Assembly: GCF_017982655.1 (NCBI RefSeq)
Contig: NZ_JABXYX010000063.1
Location: forward strand, 1-43,496
From: Brasilonema sp. CT11
GTDB lineage: Bacteria; Cyanobacteriota; Cyanobacteriia; Cyanobacteriales; Nostocaceae
DNA: 43,496 bases
Direction: 5' to 3'
In this document: positions 16,508-25,289 of the stretch, in pieces
Layout: every line of letters begins with the position of its first letter
Position numbering within the stretch: the stretch's first letter is position 1
The notes under the pieces: generated by a model
Databases searched by the model: none
Told to the model about the DNA's origin: nothing
What the model saw: the letters and a program-made list of their open reading frames with translations, nothing else
Position numbers and translations under genes: made by a program

Positions 16508-18637
16508 ATGAATAACTGTATGATGAACCCAACTATTTCTCCTTCTGCGCTCGCTATCGTTGGTGGCGGCTTAAGTGGTTCTCTGGTGGTAGCAAATATC
16601 ATGCGAAAAGCAACCATGCCACTGTTCATTAAGTTAATTGAACGCAATCAAGAAGTAGGCAGAGGAGTTGCTTACGGTACGCCAGTTGAATGTCATTTAC
16701 TTAACGTTCCGGCAGGTAAGATGAGTGCGTTTCCTGATGAACCAAATCACTTTTTAAACTGGTTGCATAGAAACGGACATGAAGAGGTGAAGGCGTCCAC
16801 CTTCGTTCCACGTAAAGTTTATGGGGATTATGTGCAGGCGACTTTGAGCGAAGCAGAGGCAAACGCCCCAGCTTATGTAATGTTAGAGCGAATTGTCGAT
16901 GAAGCAATCGCCATTGAAAACAAAAGCGATAATGTCATCGTCAAACTGAGTCGCGGTGAGTCTTTGTACGTTCAAAAGGCTGTGCTGGCGTTGGGTAATT
17001 TCCCCGCATCTCTACCAAAACCAGTTGCGTGTGTGGAAAACCACAATGACAATATTAGAGATGCTTGGTCGAGTCAGGCGATCGCCGATTTAAACCCAGA
17101 AGATTCTATTCTATTGATTGGAAGCGGGCTGACGATGGTAGATGCTGTTGTTGCCTTGCACGCCAAAGGATTTCATGGAAAAATCCATGCTGTTTCTCGT
17201 CATGGATTGAAGCCGTGTAGTCACAAACCAACAATTCCTTATCCCACATTTATTGACTTAGAGACTGCACCAAAAACTGCACGAGAACTCCTGCATTTAG
17301 TACGTCAACAAGTGCGAACAGCGGATGATCATGGACTTGACTGGCGGGCAGTTATCGATGCACTTCGTCCGGTTACTCAAGAAATTTGGCAAACACTCCC
17401 CTTAAAAGAACAAAAAAGATTTCTACGCCACCTCAAGGCTTATTGGGAAGTTCACCGCCACCTAATTGCCCCAGAAATTGCCGATGTGCTGGATACTGCT
17501 GAGGAATCTGGTCAACTAAGCTACTATGCAGGACGGATTCAAACTTGTCAGCAGTTTGATAATAAATTAACTGTGACTATTAGGGAACGAGAAACACAGG
17601 CAAACATTGTTTTACAGGTTAACCGAATTATCAACTGCACAGGCTCAAACTGTAATTATCGCTCTTTACAGCATCCATTACTCGCCAGCCTTCAAGAACA
17701 ACGCCTGATTCGTCCTAATGTTCTATCAATAGGAATTGACACTGCTGTCAATGGTGCGCTGCTGGATGCAGATGGGAATGCTTGTGAACTACTGTATACA
17801 CTAGGGACACCGCGCAAGGGCAATCTTTGGGAAACTACTGCTGTGCCGGAAATTCGTGTTCAAGCCGCGAATTTGGCACAAGATTTACTGAAATCTCTGA
17901 GTCCTATACCTTATGCTGTTGTTGAAAATTGGTTTGCTCCAAAACCAGCCATGCTATTTCGTCAACTGTTTGATAAAGAGTCGAGTACCTACACATACTT
18001 GATTGCCGATCCACAAACCAAAGAAGCTATTCTGGTAGATCCTGTATCAGAGCAAGTTGAACGTGACATTCAAATATTACGAGAATTAGGGCTAACCCTG
18101 CGCTACTGTCTGGAAACTCACATCCATGCTGATCACATCACTGCGACAAGACAACTTAAGGGTATAACAGGTTGTCTTAGTATCATGCCTGAGAATGCCC
18201 AGACGACTTGTGCAGACAGCTATATTGCCGATGGAAAGATGCTACATATAGGCAATGTACAAATTCAGGCGATCGCGACTCCTGGACACACCGACACTCA
18301 TATGGCTTACCTGGTTAATAAGACTCACTTGTTAACCGGAGATGCGCTATTTATCCGGGGCTGCGGTCGTACCGACTTCCAAAGCGGTAATGCTGGATTG
18401 TTGTATGATGCTGTTACCCAGAAGCTATTCACCTTACCAGATGATACCTTGGTATATCCTGGTCACGACTACCAGGGACAAACAGTGTCTACGATTGGTG
18501 AAGAAAAGCGCTGGAATCCCCGATTTGCTGGACACAACCGCAGTCAGTTCATGGTGTTAATGGATAACTTGAACCTGCCCTATCCTAAAAAAATGTCAGA
18601 AGCTGTACCTGCAAATCAAGATGGTGGCAAAGTTTGA
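16508..18637 (+). CDS. Fusion of YdhS-like FAD/NAD(P)-binding domain with ETHE1-type persulfide dioxygenase
   Basis: A 709-residue protein. Residues 14-465 form an FAD/NAD(P)-binding domain: VGGGLSGS (18-25), GRGVAYGTP and NVPAGKMSAFPDEPNHFLNW, typical of the YdhS/NAD_binding_9 group, with a second nucleotide motif LIGSGLTMVDA (203-213). Residues 482-705 form a complete ETHE1-like metallo-beta-lactamase fold. Its iron ligands by family comparison are His538 (in THIHADH), His594 (PGHTDTH) and Asp612 (GDALFIRGCGRTDFQ), with PGHDY near 651-655. ETHE1 enzymes oxidise glutathione persulfide to sulfite with O2. The first domain may supply or couple electrons, but that is inference. The frame is continuous, so the fusion is real in this sequence. 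Confidence 0.88.
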   Translation: MNNCMMNPTISPSALAIVGGGLSGSLVVANIMRKATMPLFIKLIERNQEVGRGVAYGTPVECHLLNVPAGKMSAFPDEPNHFLNWLHRNGHEEVKASTFVPRKVYGDYVQATLSEAEANAPAYVMLERIVDEAIAIENKSDNVIVKLSRGESLYVQKAVLALGNFPASLPKPVACVENHNDNIRDAWSSQAIADLNPEDSILLIGSGLTMVDAVVALHAKGFHGKIHAVSRHGLKPCSHKPTIPYPTFIDLETAPKTARELLHLVRQQVRTADDHGLDWRAVIDALRPVTQEIWQTLPLKEQKRFLRHLKAYWEVHRHLIAPEIADVLDTAEESGQLSYYAGRIQTCQQFDNKLTVTIRERETQANIVLQVNRIINCTGSNCNYRSLQHPLLASLQEQRLIRPNVLSIGIDTAVNGALLDADGNACELLYTLGTPRKGNLWETTAVPEIRVQAANLAQDLLKSLSPIPYAVVENWFAPKPAMLFRQLFDKESSTYTYLIADPQTKEAILVDPVSEQVERDIQILRELGLTLRYCLETHIHADHITATRQLKGITGCLSIMPENAQTTCADSYIADGKMLHIGNVQIQAIATPGHTDTHMAYLVNKTHLLTGDALFIRGCGRTDFQSGNAGLLYDAVTQKLFTLPDDTLVYPGHDYQGQTVSTIGEEKRWNPRFAGHNRSQFMVLMDNLNLPYPKKMSEAVPANQDGGKV

Positions 18638-18708
18638 GTTGCATTGGACTATCAGATATAAACTACTACTACTGTGCGCCCCACGTTAGGTTGGTTTAGA
18701 CCTCGGTT

Positions 18709-19143
18709 TTAGACCTCGGTTGCGGAACACTCTTGCAAATCTTCCATTTCCAAGGCGACTGATAGATTTCTGTATGCCTTTACTTCGATCACATTTCCGC
18801 TAGGATCACTTAATAGCATCTTCGCTTGCTCTGCGTCGGTACCGACAAAAGAAACATTTGGCTTTACCTTGAACTGAACCCTCATTTCATTAAGACGATT
18901 TGCAAGAGCCTCCCAATCACTCCACGCCAAAACCGCGCCGAAGTGACGCACGCCATGCTCTGTCATCGGTAACACTTCAGAGGGTCGTTCGTGCAAAGTA
19001 ATCTGAGCTTCAAAGAGAAATATATCAATCCACTTGTCACGGACACGACCGATCTTGGCCCCGAAGGTGTTGACATAAAAGTTCTTAGATTCTTCGAGGT
19101 TTCGGACGGGAAAGGCAAGATGAAAGATTGGGCGGAACATCAC
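18709..19143 (-). CDS. VOC-family (glyoxalase/dioxygenase-like) protein
   Basis: A 144-residue single-module vicinal-oxygen-chelate protein. PIFHLAFPVRNLEESKNFYVN opens the first beta-alpha-beta unit; HFGAVLAWSDWE opens the second, and LLSDPSGNVIEVKAY supplies the usual C-terminal Glu ligand. Candidate metal ligands are the early His, His67-region His and this Glu. The substrate is unknown. The first 47 codons plus 75 upstream bases are duplicated at 21718-21935, on the far side of the two-gene cassette that lies upstream of it. Confidence 0.82.
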   Translation of the reverse strand: MMFRPIFHLAFPVRNLEESKNFYVNTFGAKIGRVRDKWIDIFLFEAQITLHERPSEVLPMTEHGVRHFGAVLAWSDWEALANRLNEMRVQFKVKPNVSFVGTDAEQAKMLLSDPSGNVIEVKAYRNLSVALEMEDLQECSATEV

Positions 19144-19218
19144 GAGATTTCTTTTTGATTAAAGGGCTTGGGGCTTATGAACTACCACATACCTTTAAAT
19201 TACTGTAAATCGATATAT
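19001..19218 (+). repeat. 218-bp direct repeat, copy A (VOC 5' end)
   Basis: It matches 21718-21935 base for base except at four positions I could find (single substitutions near 19058, 19134, 19160 and 19212). It covers codons 1-47 of the VOC gene and its upstream flank. The near-identity indicates a recent duplication. Confidence 0.9.
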
Positions 19219-19396
19219 CTAATTTTGGGTTCGCGTAAATTACTTGCGAACTATCTTTTTTGTCCAAAGTCCAATACTTAAACCGCGTCTACCTTGAAAA
19301 CCGTAGTTTTTTGTAATGGAAGTAAAGCTCACAACTCAAGCCACGACAGAGTAATATAGTGTGCTTAAAAACTCCAGGTTTCAAAATGGACGGGGT

Positions 19397-20188
19397 TTAA
19401 CTGCTAGAAGAAGATATAAATCCACCAAAACCACCTGTGGAATTCTGTATTAGATTGAGACGCGTCAATAATCTTATCCACAGTCCAAGCCAAGGAAATG
19501 CCCAAATCTTCAATCGTTGAGGAGGACGCTGATTGGCTAGGCACTTGTAACTTAATAGCATTCCGGCTTTTTGCCAAATTTGCAGTATGTGAGTCAAATC
19601 GCTGCTAAATTTGCGATCGCGTTCTCTGAACACAATTACGCCGCGAATATTTTGGGCACGCAAAAAATCTACGGAGGGAAAATCCGTACTAAATACTATA
19701 GAGCGATTATCAAATAAGTTATTTGGGACAATCCCAAAATTAAGCGATTGCCCTTGACGGCGATCATCAAGTAAGAATGCGGGGGGTGCATCGTTAGGCA
19801 AGTCAATTTGATTGAGGACTGAGCAACCTTGTACCAATGCTGCCAAAATGGATTCTACATCTACTTTGGTAAATCGTAGTAGTTTTTCTAGAGGCAACTG
19901 TTGCTCATTGATAAATGCAGTAGGTAAAGGACAGGAATTAAATAGGGGGACAGGACGATAACCTTTTTGAGCCAATGCTAACCCCACCCCAACAGATTGC
20001 ATACCAGACAAATCAACCACAATCGCCCAACCTTCTTCAACGGGTGGCAGCCAATTTAAGTGTGGTGTTGGTAATGGGGGAATCGTCAGTAAAGACTCAC
20101 GCAAGTGAGCAAACAAAACTGGCTTAACCCAAGCCGACCAGATACTATTTGGGGGTGCCCAAAGGTCAAATATAGTTTGTTTATCCAT
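19397..20188 (-). CDS. Uncharacterised protein paired with ATP-grasp-like gene
   Basis: I do not recognise this 263-residue protein. It is soluble, begins MDKQTIFDLWAPPNSIWSAW and contains GWAIVVDLSGMQSVGVGLALAQKGYRPVPLFN, a strand-loop-helix unit that looks like a nucleotide-sugar or Rossmann-like start, plus PPAFLLDDRRQGQ. A hydrophobic WAFPWLGLWIRLLTRL segment lies near the C-terminus, and the protein ends in a low-complexity GGFGGFISSSSS. It lies 19 bases after the glutathionylspermidine-synthase-like gene on the same strand, so the two are surely co-transcribed. They probably act together. No function is assigned. Confidence 0.7.
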   Translation of the reverse strand: MDKQTIFDLWAPPNSIWSAWVKPVLFAHLRESLLTIPPLPTPHLNWLPPVEEGWAIVVDLSGMQSVGVGLALAQKGYRPVPLFNSCPLPTAFINEQQLPLEKLLRFTKVDVESILAALVQGCSVLNQIDLPNDAPPAFLLDDRRQGQSLNFGIVPNNLFDNRSIVFSTDFPSVDFLRAQNIRGVIVFRERDRKFSSDLTHILQIWQKAGMLLSYKCLANQRPPQRLKIWAFPWLGLWIRLLTRLNLIQNSTGGFGGFISSSSS

Positions 20189-20207
20189 GCAGTTTCGTCT
20201 AGTATGG

Positions 20208-21437
20208 TCAATCCTGAATTAGTACCGCAACATCAATGGCAGCAAAATCAATCAGTGGTTTACGAGCAATTCGACCGTAAATTCCTACGGCTTTGCTATT
20301 TACAGTGTATACTCCCATACAAGGATACATGATACCCAAAGGGGTTTGCAGCTTATTAGTTTGGAACCGACGTTGGGCAATCCAGTTGCCAGGATGAAGC
20401 AAGGTATCGCAGAATGTTTGGATGTATTTAGTGCGATCGCTAATTCCCCACATTGTTACCGTATCTCCCGTGTTGCAATAAGCAGATTTCAGCAGCCAAT
20501 TAGTATCGGTTAACCAGTTAACTTCGCAGGGGTCACGAGTTTTTGGCAGCAAAGCTTTCCAGGTATCCAAAGGTGAATCTAGCTTGTCCCAAACGAGGGG
20601 AAAGCGTTTACTTTCAATTAGTAATACAGAACCAGGATTGCAGATAGGAGTTTTACTACCACGAAAAAAGTAAGACCAATCGCAGTTACTCTTCAAATGG
20701 ATTAACCATTCCCCTTGAAAGAAACGCATCACAGCCGCCAAAGAACCTTGATAACACTCACTTTGTAGATAAGCAACTCCTTGATGCCATTGAATCTGTG
20801 CTGGAGTTGCCAAGTGAGCAGTACACCCTCGCGCTTTGATTAATTCAGCTAAATAAGCGGTAATCTGCTGGTCTTCCATGTAACCGGGTGCAGAAAGCAA
20901 GGCAATGTGTCCACCCAATTGGATTGTCTGTGCCAGGGCATCACTAAGTTTGGCTGAAGGATCACCAGCTAATTTTGTACCAGGAAATTGTTGCGCCATT
21001 AACTTGGAAAAATTTGCAGCTTCAGTGTAGCCACCAGGTACATCACTATTTGCTTCAGAAATACGCCAACCAACAGGAGTAGGATGAAAATCAAAGCGCA
21101 CTACACGTGCTGCCGCAGGTGTAAGTTCTATACTTTGCTTGGATAGTACTTTTTGGACTTGGCGCGGTAAGCCTAATTGCTTTAATAGCTCTGGGCGTTG
21201 CAACAATTCATACTCAGCAGCAAGTGCTTCAGCAGTGAGTTGCTCTGCCAGCTTTGCCAATTGTTGCCATACATGATTTGGCACAATTATAGCAAAAGGA
21301 GCTAGAGTACTGACATCACCAACTTGAGAGTCCCACTTAAAGTAATAAAGTGCAAGTTGATTGCGAATCTGAGCAAATGTTTGCTCATCAAGTTGGGGTG
21401 AACATTGCCACTCGGAGTAGTAACAGTTTAGATCCAA
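20208..21437 (-). CDS. Glutathionylspermidine-synthase-like ATP-grasp ligase
   Basis: A 409-residue soluble protein. The segment RFDF (Arg114, Asp116) followed by SEANSDVPGG (Glu128, Asn130) has the R-x-D...E-x-N spacing of the ATP/Mg site of E. coli glutathionylspermidine synthetase (Arg316, Asp318, Glu330, Asn332). Later LLKSAYCNTGDTV and NWIAQRRFQ fit the nucleotide-binding Lys and the following strand. It would join a carboxylate to an amine using ATP, possibly making a peptide- or thiol-polyamine-type conjugate. The substrates are unknown. No amidase domain is attached. Its partner at 19397 follows after 19 bases. Confidence 0.65.
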   Translation of the reverse strand: MDLNCYYSEWQCSPQLDEQTFAQIRNQLALYYFKWDSQVGDVSTLAPFAIIVPNHVWQQLAKLAEQLTAEALAAEYELLQRPELLKQLGLPRQVQKVLSKQSIELTPAAARVVRFDFHPTPVGWRISEANSDVPGGYTEAANFSKLMAQQFPGTKLAGDPSAKLSDALAQTIQLGGHIALLSAPGYMEDQQITAYLAELIKARGCTAHLATPAQIQWHQGVAYLQSECYQGSLAAVMRFFQGEWLIHLKSNCDWSYFFRGSKTPICNPGSVLLIESKRFPLVWDKLDSPLDTWKALLPKTRDPCEVNWLTDTNWLLKSAYCNTGDTVTMWGISDRTKYIQTFCDTLLHPGNWIAQRRFQTNKLQTPLGIMYPCMGVYTVNSKAVGIYGRIARKPLIDFAAIDVAVLIQD

Positions 21438-21717
21438 TTAAGCCCTAGTAGTTGGTGTGATGGTAAAGAGGTTGAGCTGAGATAGCATCAACACCAGTCA
21501 ATGAAATTATGTGATTCTCAAGGTTTGGACAAGTGGTATAGATGGAGTCAACACATAGCCTAAAAATTAAATTTTATTATTTTAGATGTCAAGTCTTAGA
21601 TTAAAAACTTAATTGTCTCTTAGGTGGAGAAAAAATAAATAGCTTTCAAGAATTGGAATCATAAATTGCCACTCTGGAATCAGAAATCCAGTCTCTTGCA
21701 AAAGTCCCCAGTTATAT

Positions 21718-21860
21718 ATCTGAGCTTCAAAGAGAAATATATCAATCCACTTGTCACGGACACGACCGATCTTGGCTCCGAAGGTGTTGACATAAAAGTT
21801 CTTAGATTCTTCGAGGTTTCGGACGGGAAAGGCAAGATGAAAGATTGGGCAGAACATCAC
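21718..21860 (-). pseudogene. Truncated duplicate of the VOC gene
   Basis: Codons 1-47 repeat the VOC protein at 18709 almost exactly, with Cys for Arg at position 4. The frame then runs into unrelated sequence (after EAQI) and stops at 21609 with no VOC second half. It is a gene fragment and is not expected to fold. Confidence 0.85.
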
Positions 21861-21935
21861 GAGATTTCTTTTTGATCAAAGGGCTTGGGGCTTATGAACT
21901 ACCACATACCTTTAAATTACTGTAAATCAATATAT
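21718..21935 (+). repeat. 218-bp direct repeat, copy B
   Basis: The partner of 19001-19218, in the same orientation, so the pair brackets the two-gene cassette at 19397-21437. The left boundary lies ten bases after a sequence resembling the inverted-repeat ends of the MITE at 15684. Confidence 0.9.
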
Positions 21936-21989
21936 AGCAATCCTAAATGATTCGTGAAATCTTCTCTTTCTTTTCTTCGTGCCCTTTGC

Positions 21990-22130
21990 GTCCTACCTTG
22001 CGGGAAGCCCTATGGCTAACGCCACGCCTTACGGCTATCGGGGAGAACCTCCGGTTCCGCTGCGCTAACGCAGTCGCCTCTGTCGGGAAACCCTCCTGCA
22101 GCGCTGTCTCACCGCTCCGCGTCTATGCGG
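21990..22130. repeat. GC-rich dispersed repeat
   Basis: It contains a 28-base block (22033-22060) identical to 40995-41022. A 24-base block (22082-22105) is the reverse complement of 40779-40802. These are typical mobile palindromic repeats of cyanobacterial genomes. Confidence 0.65.
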
Positions 22131-22175
22131 TCCCTTTAAAAAATCATTTTCACCAATGAAATAGGATAGCTATAT

Positions 22176-23024
22176 CTAAGATTTAGAATAATTGGGATTC
22201 CATTGCAACCAGTAATTTTCCAAGCCTCTGGCGATAACATCTGCTAATTTCCCGAACAAAGCGTATAGCAAAATGCTCAATACAACAACATCTGTTTGCA
22301 TAAATTCTCTGGCGTTCATTGCCATGTAACCAATACCAGAATCAGCGGCTATTGTCTCAGCAACAATCAGTGTCAACCACATGATACCTAAAGAAAAACG
22401 GACACCCACCAAAATAGAGGACAATGCCCCAGGAAGAATAATTCGCCAAAATAAACCCCACCTACTTAAGCCATAGACTTTTCCCATCTCAATTAATCCT
22501 GGATCGACACTACGAATTCCATGAAAAGTATTTAAATAAATGGGAAACATCACACCCAGAGACACAAGAAATAATCTGGCTTCATCGCCAATGCCAAACC
22601 ACAAAATGACCAAAGGAATTAATGCTAAATTAGGAATATTACGTAGCATTTGAATAGAAGTATCTAATAACTTTTCCGCAGTGCGAGAGCTTCCATTGAG
22701 TAAACCCAAGAGAAACCCAATACTTCCACCAAGTAAAAATCCCGAAATTGCTCTTGTGGCACTAATGCTGATATTTCTAAATAGTTCACCTGTCTTTGCT
22801 AAATTAATAGCAGCACCGACAACACTTAAAGGCGAAGGTAAAATCCGGGTTGGAATTAAGCCTATAGAAGAAAATAACTGCCAAAACACAATTATGAGTA
22901 TAGGTACTAACCAAGGAAGAAAAGACTGAAATTGGCGATTTTTTAAGATTTTTGATTTTATTTTCTGTTTTTTTATTGTCTGATTTGATGGTAATTGATT
23001 CTGAGTAGAAGAGATAATTTTCAT
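22176..23024 (-). CDS. ssuC: SsuC/TauC-type ABC transporter permease
   Basis: A 282-residue inner-membrane protein with about six helices. A long basic N-terminus precedes FLPWLVPILIIVFWQLFSS. The BPD-type coupling loop is EMGKVYGLSRWGLFWRIILPGALSSILVGVRFSLGIMWLTLIVAE, with the conserved GxxxxxxxxLP arrangement. The end reads TDVVVLSILLYALFGKLADVIARGLE. This is the only permease of the sulfonate/nitrate/taurine type in the window, while six binding lipoproteins (one disrupted) are present. It is the last gene of the ssuB, acyl-CoA-dehydrogenase-like, ssuA, methyltransferase, ssuC operon, 45 bases after the methyltransferase. Confidence 0.9.
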   Translation of the reverse strand: MKIISSTQNQLPSNQTIKKQKIKSKILKNRQFQSFLPWLVPILIIVFWQLFSSIGLIPTRILPSPLSVVGAAINLAKTGELFRNISISATRAISGFLLGGSIGFLLGLLNGSSRTAEKLLDTSIQMLRNIPNLALIPLVILWFGIGDEARLFLVSLGVMFPIYLNTFHGIRSVDPGLIEMGKVYGLSRWGLFWRIILPGALSSILVGVRFSLGIMWLTLIVAETIAADSGIGYMAMNAREFMQTDVVVLSILLYALFGKLADVIARGLENYWLQWNPNYSKS

Positions 23025-23068
23025 AGGATAATGTTGTCTTCGTTAAGGAAGCTTTACTAAGCAAAAAA

Positions 23069-23881
23069 CTAACTTTTCCAACTAGCAATGACACTAATAG
23101 GTAACTCTTCTGTAAATGTTCCTGAAGGTTCTACTTGTAGAAGAGATTCTTTTAAATCAGCCTCAAATTTATGGCGGTTTTCTCCCACAAAAGAAGGAAG
23201 ACAGAAAGCTGTAGAATACAGATAGCCAATGTAGGTATCAATTGTCCAAGATTTTTTATATTTTACTTCATAATTTGCTTGACGTGGGAAGGGTGATTTA
23301 GCCAAGATTTCTTCATGAGAAACTGCTAAAGGTTGCCATACACCGTTACCATCCTGACCTGTACGACGCTGTTCACCTAACCAACGCTTGACAACTGAAA
23401 TTGCTGTTTGTTTCCACGGATGGTCACTATTCCAGGGGTCTTCGTAAGTTTTGATAATAGCAAGACCACCATCATTATAAAGTAGATTATATATGCGTTC
23501 TAGTACCAATTCTCGCTGCATCCAGTGAAAAGCCCTACCAATGGTCACTAGTTTAAATTTACCAGCAGCAGGAGAAATGTTTTCTGCTCGTTCTTGTACC
23601 CAACTGATATTTGTTGCTCCCGCTGCTGCTGCTTGTTGTTGTGCTTGTTGAAGCATATCTGGATCGGGATCTAAACCTATGACTTCTTGAAAGCGATCGC
23701 GCAGAGGAATTGCAATTAACCCTGCACCACAGCCTAAGTCTAGCAGTCTTCCTTGACCATCAAGTTGAAATTTATCTGTTAGCAAATCAAACAAAACAGG
23801 CGGATACTGGGGTCTATAGCGGGCATAGTACCAAGCTGCGCCTTTAAATAAAGTTGGATCATAAATAGGAATTGTGGTCAT
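23069..23881 (-). CDS. Class I SAM-dependent methyltransferase
   Basis: A 270-residue protein of the UbiE/TAM-like group. Motif I is LLDLGCGAGLIAIPL (about residues 46-60), the acidic loop EVIGLDPDPDML, and post-motif SWVQERAENI, with KLVTIGRAFHWMQRE. The FHWM segment and the N-terminal YDPTLFKGAAWYYARYRPQYP are usual for this group. It lies 31 bases after the binding-lipoprotein gene and 44 bases before the permease, inside the transport operon. A role in detoxifying or tagging a sulfur metabolite is possible but unproven. Confidence 0.85.
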   Translation of the reverse strand: MTTIPIYDPTLFKGAAWYYARYRPQYPPVLFDLLTDKFQLDGQGRLLDLGCGAGLIAIPLRDRFQEVIGLDPDPDMLQQAQQQAAAAGATNISWVQERAENISPAAGKFKLVTIGRAFHWMQRELVLERIYNLLYNDGGLAIIKTYEDPWNSDHPWKQTAISVVKRWLGEQRRTGQDGNGVWQPLAVSHEEILAKSPFPRQANYEVKYKKSWTIDTYIGYLYSTAFCLPSFVGENRHKFEADLKESLLQVEPSGTFTEELPISVIASWKS

Positions 23882-23912
23882 ATGTACGAAAATCCAAAAT
23901 TTATAGAGATAG

Positions 23913-25013
23913 CTACTGTTTAGCTAAAACTTCTTTAGGTGTGATTTTGCTATATTCTTCAGGTGACAAAAAGTCGTCCCTGACATTCACCTTTTTGGGT
24001 ATCAGTCCCTGGCTGTACCATTTGTCTGCCACTTGTTGTTGCTTTGTAATGATTTTCTCATTGATTGGTTCCAATGCAAAATCATACTTATTATGCATTT
24101 TCTCCAGAGTGGGAACATCAACTTGTGTCACAGGTGCAAGTAGTTGGGCTATTTCTTTCGGGTGTTGTTTAGACCAAACTTGTGCTTTCTGTAGTTCCTC
24201 CAAAAAGACTTTAATCACTTGTGGATTTTCCTGATAAAACTTGCGTGTTGTAGAGAAAAAGTTGTTACTATCCCGCAAACCATTACTACCATCTATCAGA
24301 ACACGACCGATTTTATTTTGCTCATTTCTGGTTACAAATGGCTCCCAGATAAACCAGGCATCCACTTTGCCTTGACTGAATGCCGCATTCGCATCTGCAG
24401 GTATTAGGTAAACTGACTGCACATCAGTGAGTTTTAGTCCTTCTTTTTCTAAAGCTTTGAGTAGAAGGTAATGACCGATAGATGCTTTTTGAAAAGCAAC
24501 TTTTTTTCCTTTCAAATCTTTGACACTTTTCACTTTAGAGTTAACAGGAACTAGAAGCGAAATTGATTTACCATCAGTGGAATTAGCAGCCAAGTAAACA
24601 AGGGGTGTCCCAGCTGCTTGGGCAAATACAGGAGGTGATTCAGCGGTTAAGGCAATGTCAAGCCCGTTTGCATTGAAGGCTTCTAATTGTTGTGGTCCAG
24701 CAGCGAATTCGGGCCATTCTACTTTATATCCTAGGGTTTCTAATCTTTTTTCGAGATTGCCTTGCTTTTCTAAAACTGCCAGTGCAGTAAGTTGTTTAGA
24801 ACGTACAATTCTTACTACTTTATTGGTGCTACTACTAGATGTATTGACTGTATCAGATGTAGATGAGGTGGCCGGTTTTTGAGTATTATTCTCTGGTGTA
24901 CTGCAACTGAACAGTGTAGTAGATAACACTAAACTATAGCCAAGGGCAAATAACGCTGAACGACGAGTAATACGTTGATTTTTCCAGGATTCAAACTTAT
25001 CTTTCAAATGCAT
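23913..25013 (-). CDS. ssuA: SsuA-type aliphatic sulfonate-binding lipoprotein
   Basis: A 366-residue binding protein. Its signal peptide has a twin-arginine-like start (ITRRSALFALG) and lipobox FSC with Cys37. The mature domain contains RSKQLTALAVLEKQGNLEKRLETLGYKVEWPEFAAGPQ in overlapping family segments, LTAESPPVFAQAAG, LKGKKVAFQKASIGHYLLLKAL and DAWFIWEPFVTRNE at the hinge. AGGTG lies nine bases before the ATG. It is located in the operon with the only ATPase and permease, so it is the best candidate for the cognate binding protein of this transporter. Confidence 0.9.
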   Translation of the reverse strand: MHLKDKFESWKNQRITRRSALFALGYSLVLSTTLFSCSTPENNTQKPATSSTSDTVNTSSSSTNKVVRIVRSKQLTALAVLEKQGNLEKRLETLGYKVEWPEFAAGPQQLEAFNANGLDIALTAESPPVFAQAAGTPLVYLAANSTDGKSISLLVPVNSKVKSVKDLKGKKVAFQKASIGHYLLLKALEKEGLKLTDVQSVYLIPADANAAFSQGKVDAWFIWEPFVTRNEQNKIGRVLIDGSNGLRDSNNFFSTTRKFYQENPQVIKVFLEELQKAQVWSKQHPKEIAQLLAPVTQVDVPTLEKMHNKYDFALEPINEKIITKQQQVADKWYSQGLIPKKVNVRDDFLSPEEYSKITPKEVLAKQ

Positions 25014-25208
25014 TAATTAGTTCACCTTTTTCCATTGAGAGGATTACAATAATTACAAATAATAGGAAGGTTAGTACCGCTTTATAGAAAGCTGTGCCAA
25101 GTAGAGGCGTTCGCATGGACGGCGTTACTGCTGTTCCTTCTGGCTTACCTTGAAACATCGCATGAATGCCAAGTATTAATTAGTGACCAAATTATTATTA
25201 TTGAGGTA

Positions 25209-25233
25209 ATAAGGTGGGTATTACCCACCTTAT
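25209..25233. repeat. 12-bp-arm hairpin between operon genes
   Basis: ATAAGGTGGGTA and TACCCACCTTAT are perfect complements around a single central base, in the 276-base gap between the acyl-CoA-dehydrogenase-like gene and ssuA. There is no U-tract on the transcribed strand. It may be an mRNA processing or attenuation hairpin, or a dyad operator for an internal promoter. Confidence 0.5.
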
Positions 25234-25289
25234 GAATTTGGCATATCAGAGGAGAACTAAGGCAAAACTTAAAGGCTAAAACTTGTTAT

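Larger units (their letters stand above)
21438..22175. other. Intergenic region with VOC gene fragment and repeats
   Basis: Besides the VOC fragment (21718-21935) this holds a sequence like the MITE terminus at 21691-21708 (TCTCTTGCAAAAGTCC). It also holds a GC-rich dispersed repeat (about 21990-22130), including a block identical to 40995-41022. No intact gene is seen. Confidence 0.6.

Noticed and set aside
21947-22159. 70-codon open frame
   Set aside because: It crosses a GC-rich repeat shared with 40995-41022; no sign of a real gene.
25209-25233. Rho-independent terminator for the acyl-CoA-dehydrogenase-like gene
   Set aside because: The stem is perfect but no T-run follows on the transcribed strand, and same-strand genes continue downstream. 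It is recorded only as a hairpin.
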